Below are positions 11,610-23,800 of a stretch of DNA of 61,305 bases, one piece after another. This DNA is from Collybiopsis luxurians FD-317 M1. Its lineage: Eukaryota > Basidiomycota > Agaricomycetes > Agaricales > Omphalotaceae. The notes beneath the pieces were generated by a model. The model worked only from the letters and a program-made list of their open reading frames with translations. It was not told the DNA's origin and ran no database searches. Location: positions 1,272,323 through 1,333,627 of the forward strand of contig KN834755.1 in NCBI GenBank assembly GCA_000827265.1, read 5' to 3'. Position 1 is the stretch's first letter; each line of letters starts with the position of its first letter. The position numbers and the translations under genes are program-made.

Positions 11610-14128
11610 TCAGCAAGGTTCAGCTGGGGGTTGGATCCTACTCCTGTCACCCCAGTTGGACCAGTTTATGCCATTTGGAGGGTTAGACACAGGTGGTATT
11701 TGAGCCTTTGAATCTAAATTGATTTGCCTTTGTTCTGAATCAAGTGTTGGTAGGTTTGTAAATGGTGGTACTATTATGTGGTCTGCTAACTCTAAAGCCC
11801 ATGGATTTGAGATTGGGTGTCCTATTGGAGCTCCATACATGATGGAGCAACCTAGAAACTGATCATCTGATCAATGTAGTTCATGCTGGTAGTCACCATT
11901 TGCTCGATAGACCCCAGGTCCAAATATCTGGATGCAAATGGCCTACCAGGCCTCTGATCATCATTAATTATAGACCATGCATGCCATCCTGGACCTCTGA
12001 CATCTCTGTGAGATGCCATATGAGGTGGGGTGTCCCAACTGTGAAAGCTAGATTGAGTATCTCTCCCTGCTTCTCTAGGCCAAAAGTTTTGAGACCTGTT
12101 GGGTTCTGACTGCATTCTGGTATTGTCATATGGGTACATGTCCTGATTACCTGCAAATAGATCTTGACTGTAGTTTTTGTCCACTTGTTTGGTGAATGTA
12201 TCCTGGCCTACAGCAGTAGTATTTTCTGCAGAGCCATTGGTATACAGAGAATCAGCATTGCTCTGGTGCACAGAGCCCCCAGGACTATGGGAGGCATTAT
12301 ACAGGACAGTTTGGGTAACTGCTGATGTCAGTCCTGGCTGAGATGTAGTGAGGTTTGGGACAGTCACCAGTTGGGAGTATAATGGGGGCTGTATCAGAAT
12401 CTCTTGTTGCTCCTGTCTTGGTACTGGCCCCATATCTTGCACCAAAAAGGTGCCAGGGGTGTTTTGTTCCAACTGCCAAAGCAAATCCTGAGCTGTTTGA
12501 AGGTCACCCTGAGAGATGGTTTTATGCATAAGCAGATCATCCATTTCTGCCAGGATGGTGTATATTCAGGTATTCATTTCTGAAACCACTACTCCTTCTT
12601 GGATGTTCAGTCTCTGCTCAGGGCTCTGTACTGGGGTGAGTTGGAAAATGCGACTGCCATCATGTACTACATGCTCTCCCCTCTGTTCCAGGATTATACA
12701 TAGCAATCAGGAGTCCCTTTCAACTATCTGATTGGCTGGAATGAGTTCCCCTATACTCTCTTGGACAGTAAAACCCATAGTCCATGTCATATGGTCCCAA
12801 GCGACCCTTTTTGTTCATTGTATTTAGAAGCCTGTAGCAAAAGCATTGCTAATAACTGGTGTTTCATGAGGGGACACCTGAACTGGACCTAGTTGATAAC
12901 TGAAGGCTAGCTGTATATGTTCCAATAATTCCTGACTTATTGGTCTGTTAGTGGCAATCTCCTCATCTGTAAAGGGGTAGTTGGACAAGGCTTCAAGGAC
13001 TGAGGCTAGTGTTTGCTGAGTATAGTTTTGGATGAGGAATAGGGCCTCTGGGTGCATTAAGATATAATACATCCATAGAAAGTCCTGATACAAGGAGAAA
13101 TTTCCCAATGCTCCTTGTGTCCTCTGTGGAAGTTCATGAATAGGTTTTGAAAAGAGCTGCAGGAAGTTCCAGCAAGCATTGTTGAGGGACCTACTACTCA
13201 TTGGGAAAAGATGTAGTTGTTCAACTAGGTCCAATAATACTCTCCACAGATCCTGAGCAGAGTACTGTCCTATTCAAAGCAAGTCTGCCAGCCTACAGGT
13301 TGCTTCAGAGGTTGATACAGGCAAAATGGAAGTGCTTGGAGGTACCAGCAATACACTGTTTGAAGCCCAGGCTTCTCTTGAGAATGTAGCCCTTGGGCTT
13401 CATGTTCTTGAGGTATTCAGGGTACTAGTTGGTGCTGGAGCCTGTAATCATGTGCTAGTACTGGTTCCTTGTATTTGTGTAGCCCTGTATTGGGGTCCAT
13501 AAGGTGAACCCACTACCCAAGAACCCATCAGAGGTGCTGGGGCCATTGGAGGTGCATCCAAAGATACCTGTTGACTATACTTGGCACTGGAGGGTAACAG
13601 TCTCTGCATTGGAGATACCCAACTGCCTGGAATAACATCTGGCAGAGGTTTTGGTAACTCCTTAGGGGTCATTTTGACCCCTACTGAAGCCCATTGTAAA
13701 CCTGGGTCCAGAGGCTGCACAGTAGCAGTTGATTTGGAAAGAGGTGTCAGTTTCAATGTGGAAGATATAATGTGCACTGTCAGAATCAAGGCACCTCAGA
13801 CAACAGACAGGTCAGGGTCCCAAAAGTGTGATTGAGAGTGGATACTTGCTCTTGATGATGCCCTAGACGCTGTGTGGGTAGGCATACCCATCCAGGATTT
13901 GACTGAATGAGTTGGAATCCCTTCTGCTGGGTCTGTGTTGAGGGAGGCTTGGGAAGCATTCGAGGATATGGACATTCTAGTCTGCAATCTTGTTGCAACT
14001 CTGGATCCTGGTGGGGGAGTGGGCTTGCTCTTACCCTTCCTTGACTTCCCTTTTTGTTGTGCTTGCACTTGGGGGTTGTTTTGTGTTTCCTCCTTGTCTC
14101 TCAGAGGTTCAGTCATAGTCCCAGACAT
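11610..14128 (-). pseudogene. Gypsy Gag N-terminal extension, low-complexity
   Basis: Three large open pieces on the minus strand (13796-14128, 12824-13234, 11852-12544) are consistent with one long Gag N-terminus. It begins MSGTMTEPLRDKEE and is followed by a basic KSRKGKSKP stretch, a helical middle, and a Gln/Asn/Ser/Pro-rich region. No known domain is recognised. The pieces are separated by stops and shifts. Whether this 2.5 kb is native Gag or a captured host segment cannot be told from one copy. Confidence 0.5.
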
Positions 14129-14357
14129 TCCAAAGATGGGTAGATGTTGGAATTTTGTTAGGACTGGAACTAGATTTTGAGAAGAGTCAGATAGTGTAGG
14201 TTGTAGAGGTGATTATGTTGAGTTTTGCTTTAGCAACCTAATAGCAGAGATCTGCAGGGGCCTGCATATGTACAGTAGCTGCAAAGGACTTGACAACTGC
14301 ATTCAGAAGTAAGAAATGCATGGACTAGGTGTGAGAGTGACCAAATAAAAATAGTTA

Positions 14358-14799
14358 ACCCCCTGATAGGCAGTGGTTATTGGTGCACAAGAGAGGTGAG
14401 TAGCGATGAAGTCATTGTTGCAAGTTCAGAGCTGCATGAGTTCGAAAGTATCAAGTCAGAGCTCACTGGAGGTCTGAACAACACTAAGCAGAACAAATAA
14501 TTGTATTGAGACATACGAAAGGAGATTACAGAGTAAGAAGCAGAAGGAGAAAGCAGTGGGAGAAGTAGGCAAAAGTTACAGTAATTCCAACATGCCTTTC
14601 TCAGGTTTGCATCTGGGCTTATATAGGTCTGTCAGTATCTTGTAACTATATTTAGTAGCAGTAAGGGATGTGTAGCATCATGGGAAGGCACACTATGTCA
14701 CAGTGTTGAGAATTTAGTGAGCATGACAGTGGTTGGGAAGGGACAGGGGAAAGAGAAAAAGAAGGAAGAGACTGAGTGGCAGTCAGTTGGGGTCTAACA
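14358..14799 (-). repeat. Probable 5' LTR of the gypsy element
   Basis: On the minus strand the segment begins TGTTAGACCCC at 14799 and has a TATATAAG box (+ strand about 14617-14626). It continues with a pyrimidine-rich stretch and may end near GGGGGTTAAC around 14358. The start makes a short imperfect inverted repeat with that end. The inner boundary and the primer-binding site are uncertain, and no matching left LTR was found, so the assignment rests on position and on the TG...TATA layout. Confidence 0.45.
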
Positions 14800-15139
14800 C
14801 CTTCATGTTTCCATCCATAGCTGTAAATAACTTATAAATCCACCTTGAATCATTTGTTAGTGTTGAAGCAATTAATGTATGAGATATGAGAGACATACTT
14901 TTTATTGAACAGGACACCCTTCCATCCTTTGGGAAGGTTGATGCTAGGATATGGACATGCAGGTCATTTTACAGTGAGATCCCCAGGGCCAGTGGCACTG
15001 ATGCCATCAGTATGGCATCCATAACTGGCACATTTATTCATACAAATGCATCAAAATTTGCAAATCATTTGTCAGAATCCATGAATGCAAGTCTGAAAAA
15101 AGATCAAGAGCAACCCAAAAAAAATTTGAGTCAATACAA

Positions 15140-15780
15140 CTCACCAATGGAATTGTGGTACCCATTTGTCTGTTAGACATTTGAGGGTATGATACATTTC
15201 TTCAGCAGATACTTTGGACATGAAACTCAAGAGTTGGAAGTTTTCAAGGAGTTTGAATGAGGCTGCTGTTTGAGGAAGACCAACTGTCGCTGGCCAAAGA
15301 TGGGAATGCAAAAGTTGTTCTCGCAGAGGCAGGGTATGCTGGCATTGACAAAGCCTGAGAGCAACTGTATGTATACCAGTTACATCGAGCACAACAAATG
15401 TTTCTGGAGGTGACTGGACCATACATGGCCTTTGGCAGGAATGACCACACAGGTGAAGCTGTAATCTGAGGTCAAAAAGGGTGATTTTTTCACCACAGTT
15501 GCCATTCCACCTCTGAAAGTTGCTGATCAACCATTCTAATATGAACTTTGACCAACTGAGCATATACCTTGATAGAATGGAAAGGAAGAAGGGAATGCAC
15601 ATCCGCTATACATATTTTGCACAAGACATCACCAAAATTGAAGCAGGAATGACATCAATGCTGCTGAGAGAGTTTGTCAAACTTCATCCCACAGTGACAC
15701 TCCAGTTTTTGAGCATGGGACCCCAGTCCTTCAAGCCACAAGCTGGTCTGAACATAAACATAATGGAAAGGTAACCACAG
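15140..15780 (-). pseudogene. KDZ transposase fragment (CxC2 cysteine cluster domain)
   Basis: Minus-strand peptides include LCKICIADVHSLLPFHSI (about 15585-15645), LQLHLCGHSCQRPC, FVVLDVTGIHTVALRLCQC and PATVGLPQTAASFKLLENFQ (15141-15480). These match the order of the CxC2 domain of agaricomycete KDZ transposases: Cys/His cluster, LGLxxxLGHxGxxC, FxVIDxxGIHxVxLxxCxC, PATxxxPxTAxTFxLLxxF. Two frames are used, so at least one frameshift is present. The downstream catalytic part is not recognisable below 15140. It is a dead fragment. Confidence 0.75.
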
Positions 15781-15802
15781 GGCAAGTTCCTGACAAAAAA
15801 AG

Positions 15803-16310
15803 TCAATACAAGGCAATGAAAAGGAAATCTGAGCTTACATTGTGCAAGGTTATGGAAACACTCTCACCAGGCTGAATGGTGCTCCCTGGAAGGTCAGGAT
15901 GGTCCTCAATGTTGTCATTGGCCTGGTCAAATACATAGGTGACCAGGGCAGATTCACTGTGGGTCTGCTCTTGCTGTTCATAGATACCAAAACACAAACT
16001 ATCAAGAAGGAATAAGTAAGGGCTGGTGTCAGAAGAAGAAGAGACCTGGGCCACTCGGGGGATTTGAGGCTTCATGGATTGGGTAAAGTACTGAGTGTGA
16101 TGTCTGGCTTCAGAAAAATCTATGTGGGTGTGGACAACAGAAACCTTATCAATTTCCTCTTCATTTTTGATCAAGGCTCTGACCAGATCCTTTGGTTGTT
16201 TGAGGACATTGACAGATGTGAATGAAGTCAAAAGGTGACAGTGTTGATTGCTACATGTGATGTATCTGCAAGTGCCAGTTGAGCTTAGAAGGGTATTTAC
16301 AGCACCAAAA
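15803..16310 (-). CDS. Unidentified exon-like open frame
   Basis: An open minus-strand frame of about 165 codons contains DKVSVVHTHIDFSEARHH, PYLFLLDSLCFGIYEQQEQ and LVTYVFDQANDNIEDHPDL. It looks like real protein in composition but matches no family I recognise. The ORF as called extends to 16417, but the N-terminal 35 codons are the antisense of the tRNA-like element at 16314-16430, so the true exon probably starts below 16310. It may belong to the KDZ remnant or to a host gene disrupted by the SINE. Confidence 0.3.
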
Positions 16311-16313
16311 ACT

Positions 16314-16450
16314 AAAGCTTTGATAGTGTAGTGGTTGAAGCTGTACTGGGTTTCTGCCAATGTATTGCTGTATTCTTTGGGTTCAAATCCTGCTAATGGC
16401 TTAACTATGTTACTCATTAATTTTTTTTTTGTTCAAGTTTTTTTTTTCTT
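16314..16450 (+). repeat. tRNA-derived SINE candidate
   Basis: An A box TAGTGTAGTGG (16324-16334) and an exact B box GGTTCAAATCC (16380-16390) are 56 bases apart, followed by two poly-T runs (from about 16419). The spacing is longer than in an intronless tRNA gene, and the T-arm and acceptor stems do not pair well. A SINE or tRNA pseudogene is therefore more likely than a working tRNA. Confidence 0.5.
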
Positions 16451-17134
16451 CTTGAATCTCAAAGGAAGTGCTTTTTTCTATGGAAATGCTAACCTCTCAA
16501 GCATGGTCAATTTTTATGTAGGTACTGCAAGACAATCATACATTAACAATAGCAATACCGATATCAAAGGCATGATTTTAAGGTGAGCTATTCTCGAAAG
16601 TTCTACATCTAGCTGAAGCCAAAAATATGCGAATTGGTGTAGAGCTCATAGAGCTTGTACAACATGACAAGAGATACAAGAAATTAACATTACGAGTAAG
16701 GTTACAGGATGTGTGTACAAATTGCGCAGTCAGATGATAACACCGTGACTCGGTTATGTTTTTCAAAGGTTACAGCAGCGAGTAGGTATAATTTTTGTGG
16801 GTCATGGCATGTTGCCGTAGTAAATGGTTGATTGCTCTGGGTACACCCAAACTTGTGCAATTTTGACTGGATCTGGCTCATTATTGTCAGTGGTTCGAAA
16901 CAAAAATAATTAAAAAATCAGGACACACCATACATCTCATACTCGAGAGAGCCTGTTTTCACCTTCAAATGTTTGTTCCACTTGTAGAACAGCATGTTGT
17001 TTTCTTCTTGCCAGCCCAAAGGCATCTTCCATTCCATATCCCAGTATTCAAATGCTATATGTATCTCTCTATGCCAGTCATTCATTTCACATATCTGCGT
17101 GGCAAATTGTTCTGTAACTTTAATGATCGCTGCC

Positions 17135-17740
17135 TCAATAGCCTGAGTGAATGAAAGTTAGAGTAAGTAGATAAGAAATTAATGATTCACATACCAGAAA
17201 CAGGGTGTCCCAGGTGTGGTCTCGCTCATTGGTCTTACGCGACTTTCCATACATTGGACTGCCACTCATATACACTTGGGCCATTGTTGCGCAGAAAATC
17301 ACAGTGGGCTCCATGTCCAAACCCCTGCGAGGTCTTCTACTGTGGTCTGAGAGCTATGCTCATTGGGGGGCTTCCTACCTGTGAGTTTGTCCTCAGGGAA
17401 ACACTTGTGCCACTCTTGAACAATGATGTCGTGGCACATGGAAGTCTGAGAACCATTACCTTGGCTGGCTTTGAGATAGGGCACAGCCAAGTAGTGCACT
17501 AGAGCTGATCTAGTTGTTATATCGTAGTTGTCGTCGCCGTTGAAAAAGCCATGTTGAAGCCAGCATTCAACATTCATGCTAAACATGTCTGGAATAAAGC
17601 TATTAAGTTGGTCAGTCAGTGGACTATTCCGACAGTGTACTTACCTGTATGGCATGAGAGAGAATAAATCCGTCGATGTTTGGTAGGAGAGGAGGACTTG
17701 AAGGTGGACAAATCTGAGGTCAGCAAGTCATGGCACTTCG
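17135..17740 (-). CDS. Unidentified minus-strand gene remnant
   Basis: The minus strand reads a short exon (about 17645-17735), an intron with a GTAAGT donor ending near 17590, then MFSMNVECWLQHGFFNGDDN and VHYLAVPYLKASQGNGS (17299-17586). A further exon (17135-17320) contains MEPTVIFCATMAQVYMSG. The composition is protein-like and CpG-rich, unlike the gypsy region next to it. The junction between the last two exons does not keep frame with an intron of normal length, so there may be a frameshift. No family was recognised. Confidence 0.35.
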
Positions 17741-18543
17741 TCTTAGTAAGGTGGCTGCCACTGCCAGTTTCTGGCATGCCTTGAACCTTAATTTATTTTC
17801 AAATAATCAAGGGAAAATGGAATATTTGATTCACTTCAGAGGCTCTCCGGCGACCTCTACAATGACACAAAATATGAGTAGCTTGTTACAAAATGTGTAG
17901 AGCTTCAAGACGTGCTATATATTTTCTAGTCGACTAAATACACAATATGTTGCCCAATACAAATGATTTCTGAGGCATTCAGATCAATTAAACGGCGAGG
18001 ACTGGATGCTATGTGGTTCGGATGGGTCCGTGAGGCAGATGGTGTGAGTACTGAATGTCAACTTTATCAGAGAAGTCAACGGCGAGGGAAACAAAGTCCA
18101 TACCCGACGTCAACAGCCTTGCCAGCTGCAATCCCAGCTACAATTAAAAAGATTCCTCTGCTTGATGACACTCTCTGCTCTCATCCTGGGTCTTGTTCTC
18201 AGGAGCACCACCACATTTCCATCCAAAAGATCTGGATTAAGTTGCCAGGTTTTTCGAATTGAAGGCGGCGGTGGTTTTAGGCTACATTTCATTTGCAATC
18301 AGTCAGTTAAACTTTGACCTCTTCTTCCATCCTCGTTATCATTTAAAACGCCGTCGGTTGCCTTCTTTTTTCTTGCTTTCTCCTCAAGGCCTAGGCTTGG
18401 ACCTTTTCAAGCCAACATGGAGTACTATATCTCTTGTCCGGTATCGACTTGGCTGAGGGATATGACTGTGGACACCGCTACAACGGCGATGACCACATCG
18501 GCATCAATGAAACAAGGGCAGGAGGATGATTGCAGAGAATGGA

Positions 18544-20106
18544 CATCACTAAATCGTTGAAGCTTTGCGAAAGCATTAGCATTGAGTAGAGTGCATTATC
18601 AACTCGTACCATCTCTATAATGTATATAAAAAGATTGCGACAACTTAGCATGCATTAATTGACATTACAACAAACGAGATTTCGTACCATCATTGTACCT
18701 AATTTTCAGCTGATATGTATCTGCTACCCGCTTCGCATATTCAACCTTCAGCCATTCCGTTTAGAACCAAACACCACTATACTGACCGCTGTGAATACCA
18801 TCGAAGCATGCGAAGCCAATCAAATGAGAGCTAGTTCACTTTTCAAATTTCACCCTCGATTCATGCTCATGCAAGAACAGTAAAATAAATGCTATTCAAT
18901 ATAACTATAGAATACAGCATCAACGGTAGGTAAGGCAGTAGTAAGTACGAGGAGGCGTGGACAAGAGCACAACAACCGAACGCGCAAGAGTGATCCGCCG
19001 AAACTGGGGTGAAAATNNNNNNNNNNNNNNNNNNNNNNNNNNNNNNNNNNNNNNNNNNNNNNNNNNNNNNNNNNNNNNNNNNNNNNNNNNNNNNNNNNNN
19101 NNNNNNNNNNNNNNNNNNNNNNNNNNNNNNNNNNNNNNNNNNNNNNNNNNNNNNNNNNNNNNNNNNNNNNNNNNNNNNNNNNNNNNNNNNNNNNNNNNNN
19201 NNNNNNNNNNNNNNNNNNNNNNNNNNNNNNNNNNNNNNNNNNNNNNNNNNNNNNNNNNNNNNNNNNNNNNNNNNNNNNNNNNNNNNNNNNNNNNNNNNNN
19301 NNNNNNNNNNNNNNNNNNNNNNNNNNNNNNNNNNNNNNNNNNNNNNNNNNNNNNNNNNNNNNNNNNNNNNNNNNNNNNNNNNNNNNNNNNNNNNNNNNNN
19401 NNNNNNNNNNNNNNNNNNNNNNNNNNNNNNNNNNNNNNNNNNNNNNNNNNNNNNNNNNNNNNNNNNNNNNNNNNNNNNNNNNNNNNNNNNNNNNNNNNNN
19501 NNNNNNNNNNNNNNNNNNNNNNNNNNNNNNNNNNNNNNNNNNNNNNNNNNNNNNNNNNNNNNNNNNNNNNNNNNNNNNNNNNNNNNNNNNNNNNNNNNNN
19601 NNNNNNNNNNNNNNNNNNNNNNNNNNNNNNNNNNNNNNNNNNNNNNNNNNNNNNNNNNNNNNNNNNNNNNNNNNNNNNNNNNNNNNNNNNNNNNNNNNNN
19701 NNNNNNNNCCTGGTGCCATCAGGACACTGCAGAGTCAAAGTGATGACCAGTTCGTCAATGTTTCCATAAATACCAGCTATGTCATCGCGGTTGTATTATT
19801 TCATGCTACGAGTTGTAGTTCATCGAGAATTAATTTATACATTTAAAATTCACACCATTCAAGTTACGACTTGAGAAACAATTATCAAGAGTTGAATTAA
19901 TGTTTGTACATTGGCAATTCCTTCCCGACTGAAAGCATCATACTAAACACTCAGAATGTGGTACCATACTGGCTTCGGGAATATCATTTGATGTCGCGAC
20001 GGCAAGCCAAATGGAATGGATTAAATTGCGTTATCTTATCACTAAATAATGAATGTACATTCAAACTCCCACCAGGGTAAATCATTGTCTCAACGATTTA
20101 GTGATG
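18544..20106. mobile_element. TIR DNA transposon inserted in copy A, interior partly unsequenced
   Basis: Both ends carry the perfect 17-bp inverted repeat CATCACTAAATCGTTGA (18544-18560) and its complement (20090-20106). The flanks read ...AATGGA before and GAGGTCCC after; copy B at about 50763 has the uninterrupted AATGGAGGTCCC. This proves an insertion of 1563 bp and suggests a 2-bp duplication (GA). If the terminus is instead placed at CACTA, the flanks do not duplicate cleanly. The middle is a 692-base N gap, so no transposase can be assessed. The superfamily is undetermined. Confidence 0.85.
19017..19708. other. Assembly gap (692 N)
   Basis: This is a run of N inside the TIR element. 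Apparent open frames crossing it are artefacts. Confidence 0.99.
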
Positions 20107-21430
20107 GAGGTCCCACAACCGGGGGGATTACTTTCGGCCTCTAGGGAGAGTATGTGTGCTATGTTCCAGCTTCATGGAATGGACTCGGAGATATGTACGT
20201 CGTCAAAATTCTCTTCGTCGATGAGCTAATTAATTTACAATACATAGGTTTCTACACGCGTCGTTTACGACCAAGTCAAAATCAATTATTATGGATCCAT
20301 CAAGGATAGCGCTGTGTTGGGCCATCACTCGTTCTCGACACCCTCTGCTCATGTCCCAAGTTATTCGCGATCGCAATTTGAACACCTTACCGACGTCCGA
20401 GGAGGAGCCATACTTCTGGTCAGTTTACTGTCAGCGTCATGTATGACAAACGCTGAGATGTTCGGTTCCTTAAGTTTTCACTGTCCAAGGACGCCGTCAA
20501 CAAGGCAGAAGGTTGTCTAGTGTTCCGAAACAAAGTGCGGAATCGTCAACGCTCTATACTCATCCGGTCCACAGCTCATGGCTCATTTTCAGAATGAATC
20601 ACGAACATTATTAGATGAACGCATGTCCTTCCTCGTCATCTCGATGTCCTCCCTTTCAACGGTGACCGATAATGTGGACGAGGGATATTACGACCTGTTG
20701 TTATCCACCCCGCTTTCCATGAGCAACGGCGCTTCGTATCAGTGCATGCATGGCTTTATATGCAGAAGTTGCTACAGCCTTCGCATTGCACAAGTTTTAC
20801 TTGACACACCCTAGCCTTCTTTCTTGGGCCGGGTTTCGAGCCCTGCAGCTTCAACGCATACCTTTTAACATTCGGCAGCACGCATGGATGATTTATCCCT
20901 CCGAAATTGTTGTAACACCTTCATTCTGACATTTGAGATTTCACTTTCGACTTTCCTCAACGGCGCAGGGGGGATGCAGCCGTTCGTTCCTGATGGACAA
21001 TTCAATTATCATACTGTCTCATCATCCTACAAAATGTCTTTTTGCAGTGGTTCACAGCTCAAGCTTACTCTACCCCTTGTAACATGCAAAAATGCACTGC
21101 ACTTTTGCACGTACATTACTGTACCACCTCACTGTCTTTGTCGCAGTCATGCTTTACTGTTATGCCCTCACTCCTTTCATCTTTTTGTCTCTTCTCCCTT
21201 GTCGTCACTGTGTTTCCTTTGCTCATGTAACATGTACATATACATCTACCGATACATTTCATACAGCAAATCAGAAAACAAAGAAGAGAGTGGAAGAATT
21301 AAAGTCTGATTGACAATAGTAAGCAATTAAGAAACATGAGGATGCACGAAAGAAAGATATACACATGAACGTGAATATGAGCACAGGATAATGGACAAAG
21401 GATAACTCTTTATTCGAATGCGCGAATTCC
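20107..21430 (+). pseudogene. Decayed unidentified gene of the duplicated block (copy A)
   Basis: On the + strand, protein-like stretches with shared stops are visible: an upstream piece equivalent to YVYYVPASWNGLGDMYVVKI in copy B, then DVRFLKFSLSKDAV, KAEGCLVFRNKV and HTLAFFLGPGFEPCS. The same stops, mostly TGA where CGA could stand, occur in both copies, so the gene was dead before the duplication. No known family is recognised. Confidence 0.4.
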
Positions 21431-23800
21431 AAACTATCGTGAACATCATAGCTTTGACTCAAACCCAACCCTGGCCATTGGCTTTGACCTCGACCTCGCG
21501 ACATCCTGATCTTCCCCATCTCCACGATTGCTCAACTCCCTGATAGACCCCCACACTTGACCTCCCCTACCTCCAAAACTAAAAGTTCACGCCAGCTAGC
21601 TCCAGCCTCAGCCTCCGCCCAACGTCTCGATCTCCCCTTCCACAGCCACTTAACTAAACTATTACCACACCCCACTCCAGACTTACTCTTCCCTCCATCC
21701 CCATCACCGATAACCAACTCATCCCCCGCATCTTCCAAACACTTCCAAAAGTCCCTCCTCGAAGCCATCCTCATCCAAACACAAATGCAACCCGAGTGTT
21801 TTTCACAAAATGTATCCAGGTATTTGGCAGCTCGCGGGGTAACGGCGTGGATGGCTTTTGTCTAGTTGGGGGCGAGCGGAGGCATGGGAGAGCAGGGTTG
21901 GGGGTCAGTGTGGAATCAAGCGAGGATGGGTTGGATGAGGGTGCGGGGGAAGGTTCAGACTGAAGGGGGTTATGTGGTTTAACACGGTGGTTCAATGGAG
22001 TCGAAGAGCAAAGAGGTTGAGGCTGCAATACAGAAGCACGCTGCATCCGCCGATACATTGAGTCGAAATCCCCAGCCAATGATAACCCAAACAATACCGG
22101 GCTCGATGCAAGAGATAACAGCCGGTTCCTTTTCTCTTCCGTATTTTCAGTGCTACTCTTCGCCCTTCCCTCTTCTCTCCTCCCACCCAGGCCCAGATCC
22201 AGATGACGGTGACGGTGACCGCGATGATGACGAGGACGCTGATTCTGATGCTAACGATCCCGAGGACACCGATGTAACGAAGACAACGAAGCTTCTGCTG
22301 CTGCCGCCGCCAATGCAGGTATCGTAGTCGTCGCACAGCCCCACAACCCCCGCCTGACCACTTTCCTCATCAGCTCAAGAATGTAACCAAGGATTTCCAC
22401 CGAAAGTACATTGAACGTTCGAGGAGGGGGCCCACCGGGCTTTGGACGGCTTGTGGTGATTACAGTGTGGATGACCATTGTTTGGCTGGGGCAGGCAGAG
22501 ATGATCATACGGGAGGAGATAGAGTTGGGGAAGGATGTAGGGATGGGGCATTGGATATTGGAGGTTGGTATGGAACCGGGAAAGAATCAGTTGGGTAAGG
22601 AGGCAGTTACGGGTGAAGGTTCGGAATGGGAGGGGATGCGTCGTTCGATATCGGTGAAGGTTTGACGCAGTTTAGCGACGAATCAATCGATGATGAGGAA
22701 AGTGGTTGTAGATGCAAACATGCTCCTCCCGCTGATAAATTCTAATGTCAATGCAGACCCAGACAACGACGGAGATGATGACGAGGACACTGGTGATGAT
22801 GCTAATGACGCCAAGGACATATTGATGATAAAGCATCTACCGCCGCCGCTGCTCCTGACGAAGGTGCCGTAACTGTCGGACCAGCTTTATCACCCCCTGC
22901 TCCCACTTCCACTTAGCCCTCTCCGCCCTGGTCGTCACTCCCTTATTGCTCTAGCCGCCAAAAAACGGACTCTTAACTACCCTCCTCGCCTGCTCTTTCA
23001 CCCCTTTTACAAGCCGCGAGGTTGGAAGGGCCAAAAGCGGGAAGGGCGACATTGAAGTAGGGGAGGGCGAGGAACCGGTGGGTGGTGCAGGTGTGCGGGG
23101 TCAAGTAGGGTCTGAGGTTGGGGGGTCATGCGCATCATTCTGTGGAAGGGGAAAGGGGAGAGGGTGGACATGTGGACGTGGATACGAATGATGCAGTAGA
23201 TAGCTAGATGAACGGTAGGATGTGAGGAACAGGAAAGTTAGAAAAGGGCGACAAAATCGGTGAAAACGAAACTCACGAATGCTCCATGATAGCTATAAAA
23301 TTCAAATTTGACTGTCTGCATCTAACACTACACAGCGCGAAGAGCGCATGGTTGACCGTGACGAGGACCGTGCTAGATTCGACGCAGGACGCGGTGGCCC
23401 TAGATAAAGGGAAGCTGAAGGATTCTTTTTTTGTGTAAAGCTGTAGACCGGACACGTCAGCTACGTATCCGAAACGTTATATGACCGAGAGCTTGCTCGA
23501 CGTACATATATTTTCGTCACTGCAATTCACAACACCCAGAAGGGCCTGAATAATCCTCAGCCCTTTAAATATTTACTTCCCCGTCGGCATTAGCTGCGCA
23601 TTCACCGAGCGCAAGCTTCTACGTGGATTGGGCAGCGTAGGACATATCCAAGAGATTGCGGTGGATGAAAATCATCAGGATGGAGAAATAGCCTCTCTTC
23701 GAGAGAGTGACCGTAGTTATGTGACATGGTCTTGGGTCTTGTACGAGAACGTCGGCATGAAATGAGCTTTGAAATTAGGTCGACAGGGAAGGAGTCCAGT
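21430..23800 (-). pseudogene. Copy A1 of a dispersed gene family, possibly acyltransferase-like
   Basis: Minus-strand blocks recur in the same order in every copy: a first exon ending before a GTGAGTTT donor with VNHALFALCSV (about 23270-23400), a block with LRPYLTPH-type residues (about 23100), Ser-rich and Asp-rich linkers, GLSLAGDFDSMY (about 22080), and DELVIGDGDGG with KWLWKGRSRRW (21532-21774). ALFALCNV, ALNLRPYL and GLSLLGNLD recall fungal condensation/alcohol-acetyltransferase-type proteins, but no HxxxD catalytic motif was found, so this identity is weak. Strong + strand polypyrimidine/CAG sites before the Asp-rich segments leave the coding strand open. Frames are broken throughout. 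Confidence 0.4.

Larger units (their letters stand above)
6950..14799 (-). mobile_element. Degenerate Ty3/gypsy LTR retrotransposon, minus strand, integrase and left LTR missing
   Basis: Going down from 14.8 kb the order is: LTR-like sequence, long Gag, zinc knuckle, aspartic protease, reverse transcriptase and RNase H, which is the Ty3/gypsy order. Gag starts near 14128 and its knuckle is near 9890-9932, so Gag spans about 4.2 kb, far longer than usual for fungal gypsy elements. The reading frame is broken many times by stops and shifts. Key residues of protease and RT are changed (see the separate entries), so the copy is dead. Base changes are mostly C-to-T type relative to family consensus, consistent with deamination. 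No integrase or second LTR was found. Confidence 0.85.

Noticed and set aside
18892..19769. Four open frames of 244-275 codons on both strands
   Set aside because: They consist almost entirely of the N gap; they are artefacts.
18544..20106. Assignment of the TIR element to CACTA/EnSpm because of CACTA near the ends
   Set aside because: The perfect TIR starts at CATCAC, and placing the end at CACTA leaves unequal flanks (CAT and ATG) rather than a 2-3 bp duplication.
20830..20850. tRNA B-box-like GGCTCGAAACC on the minus strand (also in copy B near 51490)
   Set aside because: No convincing A box or cloverleaf; the segment reads better as part of a decayed + strand exon.
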